Shown here one piece after another: positions 43,501 through 49,263 of a DNA stretch of 64,000 nucleotides. Source of the DNA: Sphingobium psychrophilum (GTDB lineage: Bacteria > Pseudomonadota > Alphaproteobacteria > Sphingomonadales > Sphingomonadaceae); contig NZ_JABBFV010000025.1 in the NCBI RefSeq assembly GCF_012927105.1, positions 1 to 64,000 of the forward strand. The letters run 5' to 3'. Position 1 is the stretch's first letter. Each line of letters begins with the position of its first letter. The notes below the pieces were generated by a model that ran no database searches, was not told the origin of the DNA, and saw only the letters and a list, made by a program, of their open reading frames with translations. A program made the translations under genes and the position numbers.

Positions 43501-44341
43501 GATCAACGAAAGCCAGCTTGGCGCTATCGCCAATGGGGGGCATGCCCGGTTCAGCTTTGCGCATAATGATCTGCTCGTCTCCAGCAGCACCGGGTTCAGC
43601 CAGTCTGCGCGCAACGATACCAGCACGCGGTTCGAAGCCGGCAAACAGGCGGGGCCAGATACGATCGAGCATTTCCTGGGCAGCGGCGCGCAAGGCCAGA
43701 CCGCCATGGCCAACTGGTTGCGCGGCGGGTTCGAGATGGATCGGCGGGGTGACTGGCGGCTGAAACCGCAGGTCGCTGATACGCTGGAGCGCGACGTCAC
43801 CGCGATTATGGTTCAGACAGGGTGGAACAGATCGCTATCGCGGATGGCAGAACATCAAACTGCAGACAATCAGACCATATCGGGCGATCTTACCGCTTCG
43901 GCAGCACGAGCTGTAGGAGCCGACGGTGGAAGCAAGGACCACAAGGGCAGCGGTAGAGGAAGCGCTGCCGGTTCGCTCACGGGCAAGGTCGGAATGGATA
44001 TTGTGGATCGCGGAAGCGCCGCCGTATCCGCGCAATCATCAATCGATATTGTAAATTACGACGTTCGGGAAGCAATTGCTTCGGCTGAAAAGGCCGCTGC
44101 TCGAACCAGCAGACCAGAAGAGACTTTTGCGAAATATCTGAGTGAGCAAGTGCTTGGTGATGATGGCTTGCGCAACCGATATTTGAGGCAAGCGGATGCA
44201 GGTCGTGGGACTGTTGATGTCACAGGCCCAATAACATCAATCGAGCAGTCTTCGATTCTTAGTTCCGGTCGACTGCTGTTCGATCGCGACAATGGAATGG
44301 CGGACGGAGATTCCAGCTTTAAGGAGCGGAGGGATCCATGA
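40598..44341 (+). CDS. traG: TraG, mating-pair stabilisation and pilus assembly protein
   Basis: A 1247-aa inner-membrane protein. The N-terminal third holds the membrane domain (VLIVAVVGIGLGAVIASI, AIMLMMMPIALLFILTPINL, FALGLFVFVALWGVIDAGIY) with the conserved TraG_N sequence DTFLDATVKDYVRQCYPVAR. The long C-terminal part is periplasmic and helical, rich in Ala/Gln/Arg. The start at 40598 has GAGG 7 bases ahead; GTG at 40586 is in frame. The last 170 codons are visibly less GC-rich than the rest, suggesting replacement. It ends the transfer operon; its stop is 2 bases from a convergent gene. Confidence 0.93.
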   Translation: MRHLIRLACVLFGLLAATPALAIDASYHTWDGFSETVDAFHLVAMIFGDPRYETLVLIVAVVGIGLGAVIASIRGSGMGLVAFGFQMLVGIGLFAGMIATTGTVHIYDRVRNAYQPVGDVPNLIVLVAGVTNLMERALAETIDDNTTDPNAKLEFGAGGHAFDLFLNAVSPRSPIIDTFLDATVKDYVRQCYPVARVSPAYGIDDDQLFRTSTDLPASFAAMAGPATFSTVFTASDKGGTTMSCDAAWDHIADRLSDATAFDAYSDQVCARTGFDVNQASQRDRCRQQIDALGDMMLGQSMSRQTFLTNILLGQTVGDVLFEDSPAATARVMANRAIESNGLATLSTANAWMPTIRASVFAIMLMMMPIALLFILTPINLRVASFALGLFVFVALWGVIDAGIYQLTLGRAMDVLAELRATNVAADSWILAPSAAMKALAIFGSFRTAAAGLAGAFVFTVFRFSGNMFTAFTSGMLGVQGQGSMAAATVGTSEGYASALEAQASAGGTMARRSTSSGFGDFGERSSFRLDRAFASAGSVLGEHGGGATGTAAFGLGRADAARELGGLSPALAGRDLSDPATTSAIRANAATSAIHNFAQGDALRKLGTSYFGEGQGGERAFAAFSQNMVQWKAFGDSQAYEMMQSGAQRHFERSGYDAKDAALKASTVIAQAGADPTFAKITANAFDQEQMLRNDLTAAQTQVGAMEGRRDYAGDRVAEVERGNVATEQAHRTGHNQGQREAAGMLGLSVTETSRRIGFINALSGEARSTAISQLSRSTGRNEAQVLRALESYNAAVQVGTADGATAQAAREGTSVYGRTREAAGYDFAERSGKLDAQREIGPDGVRSSAQIGEQRRQADNAGFAQGAAAAGVSVREAARLDSFIRTLAGTAGNQVDMAEGGAEGIADRARNERLTGIVDKERLTRTQALLREHGVEMSKRQIAMDQNGDIGLNLTPELAAQMWRGGLINESQLGAIANGGHARFSFAHNDLLVSSSTGFSQSARNDTSTRFEAGKQAGPDTIEHFLGSGAQGQTAMANWLRGGFEMDRRGDWRLKPQVADTLERDVTAIMVQTGWNRSLSRMAEHQTADNQTISGDLTASAARAVGADGGSKDHKGSGRGSAAGSLTGKVGMDIVDRGSAAVSAQSSIDIVNYDVREAIASAEKAAARTSRPEETFAKYLSEQVLGDDGLRNRYLRQADAGRGTVDVTGPITSIEQSSILSSGRLLFDRDNGMADGDSSFKERRDP

Positions 44342-44343
44342 TG

Positions 44344-44736
44344 TCAGTCTTTGATCACGCCGAGATGGCGAAGGTGGCGGAAACCGGACCGAGCATCAAA
44401 CGGATCAGTGTAGGGATCCATCGTCGGCGTTTGCGAAGGCTGTCCCCGCGTGATCACCCATTCGCCGCACGAAACCTTGGCTTTCAAAAACCCATAACCG
44501 AGAACCGCCACGACCGTGATCGGATTGAAGATGAAGATAAGCAGCACCATCGCGGTAGCCACGGACGTATTAATCCGATCGTACGGGATGGTTATCATGA
44601 TTTCCAGGCCAATCCAGTACAGCAGCGCCGTTACCCAGTAGAGCTTCGCGTACCATGGCCGCCAAAACCAATCGGCAGCGCGCGGCGATGGCGAGCCTGC
44701 CTCATCTGTCTGCTCAACATGATCAACATCCTGCAT
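44344..44736 (-). CDS. Small two-helix membrane protein, possible entry-exclusion factor
   Basis: A 130-aa protein with an N-terminal polar part, aromatic-rich first helix (YAKLYWVTALLYWIGLEIMI) and second helix (ATAMVLLIFIFNPITVVAVL). Family not recognised. It is convergent with traG, 2 bases from its stop. In SXT and F the exclusion protein that recognises TraG is encoded next to traG and is a small inner-membrane protein, so exclusion is a reasonable but unproven guess. A stress or cargo role is equally possible. Confidence 0.6.
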   Translation of the reverse strand: MQDVDHVEQTDEAGSPSPRAADWFWRPWYAKLYWVTALLYWIGLEIMITIPYDRINTSVATAMVLLIFIFNPITVVAVLGYGFLKAKVSCGEWVITRGQPSQTPTMDPYTDPFDARSGFRHLRHLGVIKD

Positions 44737-44918
44737 TTGCAGAGCCTTTCCATCTGGAAAAATAGCACAGGTTCATCCGACTGGAAACCGATCCGCCCTG
44801 ATCACCGTGGACCGATCGCCCATAGCCACCGCAATCATCTTGCCCCCTCCTTTCCTCCTGCCCTCCATCGAGCTTTGTTTTACGGTTCTAACAACTGGGC
44901 GTACTTCAAATCCTGGAC

Positions 44919-45098
44919 ATGGCCGCAATGAAGAAGAAGCGGCCCAATCGAGATGCACCTCCCCGTCTTTCTACCGAAGCGGATGCCGCCATCCTGCGAC
45001 TTGCGCGCCTCCTGGGCCGTCAGATCGCGCGTGAACTTGATCAGGAACGACAACAGCGAGAAAAGCGCACCGACGTCCCGCCCAAATCGTGCGAATGA
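44919..45098 (+). CDS. Small basic conserved-type protein (59 aa)
   Basis: A short gene with strongly protein-like sequence: a lysine-rich start (MAAMKKKRPNRDAPPRL), an amphipathic helix (TEADAAILRLARLLGRQI) and a charged tail. The ATG at 44928 is the alternative start. Proteins of this look are common next to recombinase or mobile-element genes in sphingomonads (recollection). Function unknown. Confidence 0.6.
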   Translation: MAAMKKKRPNRDAPPRLSTEADAAILRLARLLGRQIARELDQERQQREKRTDVPPKSCE

Positions 45099-45277
45099 GG
45101 TTTGCGTGTCCAGCCCTTTCAATCTCAGATGAACCATTGTCGGCCGAATGTTGCGGCAAATATGCCGCTATTCCTTGCTTGTGTCGGCGTATTTTTGCGC
45201 CGTACGGCGGTGCAATTGCGATCTTGCCCACAGGATGATTTTATCTGAAAATCACGGTCTTTCCTAAGGACGAACTT

Positions 45278-45853
45278 GTGCCAGCGTTTGCATTCTATCT
45301 AGTTTCCGACGATGGCGAGCCATCAATGAGGCTGGTCGATGTGCCAGATGTTGACGCTGCGAAAAGATGGGCAATGGATGCGATCAGATCTGCGTCATTG
45401 CACACCATCCGCTTCTGGGACGGTGTTCGCGTAATCGAGGTGAAACGCCCTGCGATGCGGCAACCCAGGAAGAAGCCAAGAGATGCAGAAGAGCGCGGAA
45501 AGCGTATGATTGCCATGAAAGCCAAAGGCATGAAACAGCGCGAAATTGCCGCAGCATTTGGGATCAGCATCGGCCGGGTGCGCGATGTCATGTCACGTGA
45601 AGAGTTGCGTGCCCGGGAAGAAGCTATTCAAACCAACCGTGCCGCATTGTCAGGCCGGGCCAACAACGTGTTACGATATTTAGTCATCGAGCCGGAAGCG
45701 GACCCTGCTGAGCGCGACCGGCTACTTCCGGAGCGGGTTGCAACATTGACGCGCGGTAAAATAATGAATGTAGGCAATTCGGGCAAGGTCACTCTTGCCG
45801 AGATAGAAGCCTGGCTGTGGGAACGAGGCCTTTGTCTTAGCGACGATATCTGA
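45278..45853 (+). CDS. Helix-turn-helix protein with RNAP alpha-CTD-like C-terminus
   Basis: A 191-aa protein starting with GTG. An N-terminal part of about 60 residues (MPAFAFYLVSDDGEPSMRL) is of unknown fold. A resolvase-type HTH follows (GKRMIAMKAKGMKQREIAAA, FGISIGRVRDVM). The C-terminal 65 residues resemble the helix-hairpin-helix of RNA polymerase alpha: LSGRANNVLRYL and then LTRGKIMNVGNSGKVTLAEI, EAWLWERGL. This pairing suggests a transcription regulator that contacts DNA or the polymerase like an alpha subunit. Isolated between the transfer region and the next cassette. Confidence 0.7.
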   Translation: MPAFAFYLVSDDGEPSMRLVDVPDVDAAKRWAMDAIRSASLHTIRFWDGVRVIEVKRPAMRQPRKKPRDAEERGKRMIAMKAKGMKQREIAAAFGISIGRVRDVMSREELRAREEAIQTNRAALSGRANNVLRYLVIEPEADPAERDRLLPERVATLTRGKIMNVGNSGKVTLAEIEAWLWERGLCLSDDI

Positions 45854-46273
45854 GCTGGACTTTATACAGCAGTCTCCGGTGTATTCGGGTCCGGGTCAGT
45901 GGGCTGGGCCTGTTGCAGCGTCTTGCGAAATGGCACAACGATCAGGGTATGCTGCATCTTTGGCGCAGGTTAAGGGTTTTAAATGAGAGCGGGGTGAATG
46001 CATAAGTGGGACTTTATGCCCGGTCCGCTTCAGAGCAAATCCAATAGGATAGCGGACATTTTCGGCGTGGTGCGGCGTTGCCGCTTCGCGCCCTCTTCTG
46101 GCCTTTCAGCACCTAAATTCCTGATCTTGGAACCTGCCGTACGTTCATCTGGCTTGCCGCGCTGATCGGAGGCCAAAATACGCTCGCCATTCTTTCAACC
46201 GAAGGAAGCTGGACTGCTGACGATCATGCGGCCATTCCTATGTTGGCCGTGAGCAAAAAGATGAGGTTTCTTG
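45854..46273. other. Gap before the HNH/nucleotidyltransferase operon
   Basis: About 420 bases with no gene I can support. GGACTTTAT appears twice (about 45857 and 46008). The stretch 46075-46140 has a look of decayed coding sequence, but no frame survives. The promoter of the next operon should lie near 46200-46260. Confidence 0.45.
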
Positions 46274-46966
46274 ATGGCAGACCGAAAGGCATTACCGGTG
46301 GCTACACGACTTCGGTTGTTTTCCGAAGCAGCAGGTTATTGTCAGAAGCCGGAATGCCTCGATGCTCTTTTCCCGGTCGAACTGGGCGGGGACAAGCACA
46401 TTGCTGAAATGGCGCATGTCATTCCGCATGGCGAGGCCGGACCGCGTCATGGAGATAGACCGGCTGGCGATTTCGACCCCGACGCCTTTGAAAACCTGAT
46501 CTTGCTGTGCCCGACGTGCCATACGAAGATCGATAAGGATCCCGTTGGTTTCCCGCGCACCATCCTCCTGGAGTGGAAGCAGAACCACCTCGCTAACCTG
46601 GCCTCACAGCAAGGGATCAGGACTTATGAAGATCGCGCTCAGGTAAGAGCTGCCGTCGTCGGGGTGATGGCCGAGAACAAAGCAATCTGGGACAAGTTCG
46701 CCCCCGAGCATGGCTCCGAATTCGAGTATGATCCGGAGTCCGAAGCCTCCCAAGCCTGGAGGCAGCGGATGAGGAGCGTCATCCTCCCCAACCACTATCA
46801 CGCTCAGGCGATTATCAAGGCGAACCTGGGGCTTGCCACTGACGACGAACGCCGGACATTTGCAGAATATCAGGAACATGTTCGTGGTCTGTCGGAACGC
46901 CACGTCTGCGGCGTCGCCGGCCGCGCAATCCGTTTCCCCGAAACGATGGAAGGCATTTTTTCTTGA
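46274..46966 (+). CDS. HNH endonuclease, first gene of a three-gene cassette
   Basis: A 230-aa nuclease. HNH site: CQKPEC (zinc pair), EMAHVIPHGEAGPR (catalytic His), FENLILLCPTCHTKIDKDP (Asn and zinc pair), then WKQNH. The remaining 120 residues are helical and of unknown function, ending in ETMEGIFS. The start at the ATG at 46274; a TTG at 46271 is in frame. The stop overlaps the next gene's TTG start (TTGA at 46963-46966). Nuclease followed by a nucleotidyltransferase suggests a defence or toxin-antitoxin unit; inference only. Confidence 0.82.
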   Translation: MADRKALPVATRLRLFSEAAGYCQKPECLDALFPVELGGDKHIAEMAHVIPHGEAGPRHGDRPAGDFDPDAFENLILLCPTCHTKIDKDPVGFPRTILLEWKQNHLANLASQQGIRTYEDRAQVRAAVVGVMAENKAIWDKFAPEHGSEFEYDPESEASQAWRQRMRSVILPNHYHAQAIIKANLGLATDDERRTFAEYQEHVRGLSERHVCGVAGRAIRFPETMEGIFS

Positions 46967-47601
46967 ACTGGCAGGTCAAATACGCGCTCGCCAATATTGC
47001 CAAGGAGACGCGGTCAACCGCGGAGCATGTGGAGGGCGAGCTGATCCGGATTGCGACGCCGGATCAGCCGGACGTATCGGCTGCGATATCGGCCGCAAAC
47101 GAGATCGGTGCGGCGACGGCGGCGAGTTACAGGGAGAAGTATCCCGAACTGGATTTTCTGTGTGGCTATCGGAAAACCTGCGTCTGGTACGGTGAAGCCA
47201 TCCAGTATCTCGAAGACGCCGGCATCGGCTGGGGAAGCCTCGGAACCCTCGGCTCGGCCGCGCTCGATGGAAATGCGAATAGCGCGTCCCACAAGGTGTA
47301 CAAATTCGCTGACAGGCTCCTTCGTCAATATGGTCAGGTGCAGGAGGTGATCCGGGAATATGATCGTATCCACCGGGTTTCGCTCAAAAGCGGGACCAGT
47401 GTCAGGATCGGCATGATTGCAGATTATGAACCCACCGCCGAGGCCGTTCGCAGCCTTTGGGACGACTTCGGGCCCGTCGACACCGTTTGGAACATCAATC
47501 CTAACGGAAATCCTTCGCCCGACGCGATTAACGCTGGGCAAGAGCTTGGGTGCGAGGTGATGAAATGGGACGAACTGAGGGAATATCTGAGAACGGCCTG
47601 A
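46963..47601 (+). CDS. Unknown protein between HNH and nucleotidyltransferase genes
   Basis: A 212-aa protein from a TTG start overlapping the HNH stop. No signal or membrane segment. It includes a helical part (KFADRLLRQYGQVQEVIREY followed by DRIHRV), which contains an Arg-x5-His spacing as in HEPN RNases, but one match is weak. A C-terminal alpha/beta segment (DTVWNINPNGNPSP, QELGCEVMKWDELREYL) could be a small enzyme or DNA-damage-type domain. Ends with TGATG coupling to the next gene. Confidence 0.65.
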   Translation: MNWQVKYALANIAKETRSTAEHVEGELIRIATPDQPDVSAAISAANEIGAATAASYREKYPELDFLCGYRKTCVWYGEAIQYLEDAGIGWGSLGTLGSAALDGNANSASHKVYKFADRLLRQYGQVQEVIREYDRIHRVSLKSGTSVRIGMIADYEPTAEAVRSLWDDFGPVDTVWNINPNGNPSPDAINAGQELGCEVMKWDELREYLRTA

Positions 47602-47894
47602 TGACCGCCGGTGAGGTTGCCGCCCATCTGTTGAGCTGTTGCGGATCGCTGGGGCAGTTTGAGTCATACATGTTCGGTTCGACCCTGCGCGGGATCGGCG
47701 AGGATATCGACATCCTGATCGTCGGCCTCGGCGGCGACGCTCTGTCCCAACTCAAACGGGAGATGCAGGCAGCAGGCGAGTGCCTGCCGCTCCACATTCT
47801 CTACATGCAGCCCTCCGAAGCGCGCCACACTGATTTTGTGACGAGGGAAAAGTGCGTCCCGCTCGCGCAGCTGGCCATCGCCCCACGGAGTTAA
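47601..47894 (+). CDS. Minimal nucleotidyltransferase-like protein
   Basis: A 97-aa protein with the polymerase-beta nucleotidyltransferase signature: YMFGSTLRGIGEDIDILIVG (GS motif followed by a DxD-like DIDIL). The third carboxylate is not evident in the short C-terminus. Size fits the minimal NTases paired with HEPN toxins (MNT), which AMPylate or otherwise block them. Start chosen at 47601, sharing a base with the previous stop. Convergent with the PD-(D/E)XK-like gene. Confidence 0.75.
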   Translation: MTAGEVAAHLLSCCGSLGQFESYMFGSTLRGIGEDIDILIVGLGGDALSQLKREMQAAGECLPLHILYMQPSEARHTDFVTREKCVPLAQLAIAPRS

Positions 47895-47925
47895 TCGGCG
47901 CGCCTACAACTTCGCGCATGCCTTC

Positions 47926-49263
47926 TCACAGGCTGGGGGTGTCGCTGCCTTCCGAGCCGTTGGCGCGGTAACGCTCTATCCAATCCAGAATAGCGTCAAA
48001 CACTTCGTCTTTTACCCGAATCCATCCTTTAGTCCGCACATGGGCTATGAGCTTCTCAAGCGCCTCCACGAAGGCATCGTGCGACGCGAAGCGATGGGTG
48101 AAGGCATGGAAGGAATTATAGTCCATCACCATGCCGCCCCCGGAAAGGCCCGCCATCTTCGCGCATGCTGCCGCATAGGCGGTGCCTTCATCGTCGAAAC
48201 TCTCCTTGACAATCGCGAGACCGATGACGCGCCGATCGCCGAGGTCGACATCGATATCCTGTCCGACAACGACCAGCTTCGCAGCGCCGTCGCGATCCAG
48301 GTAACGGGCGGCTCCGTTGATCTGCCGTATCGCCGCGTCGATCTGGTTATGGGTTGCCAGTCGCTTGCGCTGGAGCGTTCGGGTTATCCCGGCTTCCGTC
48401 GTTGGACTGTCCTTTGCCTGGACGAGGATCGCCAGCTCGTCGGTCAGGACCAGATGATCGAGGATTTCCTTGCAATTATCCTTGCGCCTGGGGTTCATGA
48501 TGATTTGGCCGGGCTCAAAGGCTCGCAGCAGGCATGCCGAAATGTCCCGCTCCTGATGATAACCGGGATCGGTTCTCGTCAACGTGTCGTGGCGGAAGCC
48601 GGTGCCGCCGTGATAGCCGTTCATTTCCGGCGTCATGTCGAGGACGAAAAGATCGCCCGGCGATAGCGCCTCCTTGAACACGGCCTGGATCGTGCGCTCG
48701 TCATCCTCGGCCGTGCGCGCACCGAACCAGTCGTTCAACACGGCGTGGATGCTCTTCACCGTTTCAGGATGGTAGCCGAGCAGGCAGATATTCTTGTCGC
48801 CAATGAGGCAGCTTCCATTATCCTCCAGAGCCGTTCGATAGCTCATCCACTCGTAATTGTGCTCGTCGAAGAAATAGACGTCGACCTCGTCATATTTCAG
48901 GATCTCGATGATGCCCTGCGAGAAGGCATCATCGCCGAACAAGGGCGTGCGAATGGCGAGCGGCTCGTCATCGTCATCGAAAAACGCGGTGATGAGCGAG
49001 GTGGTTGTGCCCGAGGACGCGGGCAGCGCCGGCAGGTAGAAGGCGAACAGTCCGTGCATCTGGGCGGCAAGGATCGCTTCCTTCTGCGTTTTCACGACGA
49101 GGGAAAGCCGCTCATCATCGCCCAGACGAACAGGCATCAACCCCGCGGCAAACTCGGCAATGTGCGGCATCACTTCGGGGTAGAGGACTGTGAGACGCAT
49201 GCTATTAGCCAATCGTGTGAGTAACGGGACGGTCTGGCACAGTAGATGGGGGGCGAATGACAT
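47926..49263 (-). CDS. PD-(D/E)XK nuclease-like protein, divergent from the RelA-like gene
   Basis: A 445-aa protein. The N-terminal half is unassigned (TTTSLITAFFDDDDEPLAIR, YFFDEHNYEWMSYRTALEDN). The second half has a restriction-fold-like core: EILDHLVLTDELAILVQAKD (acidic strand then QAK), followed by a basic helix QRKRLATHNQIDAAIRQING. It may be nuclease-like, with some residues altered. The start at 49263 overlaps the 5' end of the divergent gene by 7 bases; ATG 49200 would avoid that overlap. Frame is open to 49401. Function unknown. Confidence 0.65.
   Translation of the reverse strand: MSFAPHLLCQTVPLLTRLANSMRLTVLYPEVMPHIAEFAAGLMPVRLGDDERLSLVVKTQKEAILAAQMHGLFAFYLPALPASSGTTTSLITAFFDDDDEPLAIRTPLFGDDAFSQGIIEILKYDEVDVYFFDEHNYEWMSYRTALEDNGSCLIGDKNICLLGYHPETVKSIHAVLNDWFGARTAEDDERTIQAVFKEALSPGDLFVLDMTPEMNGYHGGTGFRHDTLTRTDPGYHQERDISACLLRAFEPGQIIMNPRRKDNCKEILDHLVLTDELAILVQAKDSPTTEAGITRTLQRKRLATHNQIDAAIRQINGAARYLDRDGAAKLVVVGQDIDVDLGDRRVIGLAIVKESFDDEGTAYAAACAKMAGLSGGGMVMDYNSFHAFTHRFASHDAFVEALEKLIAHVRTKGWIRVKDEVFDAILDWIERYRANGSEGSDTPSL

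Noticed and set aside
44880-45137. 85-aa minus-strand ORF opposite the 59-aa gene
   Set aside because: The plus-strand frame at 44919-45098 has far more protein-like sequence; the minus frame is best explained as its antisense shadow.
46963-47894. Simple HEPN-MNT toxin-antitoxin pair
   Set aside because: The 212-aa protein shows only one loose Arg-x5-His match and is longer than typical HEPN partners; kept as a speculation, not a call.
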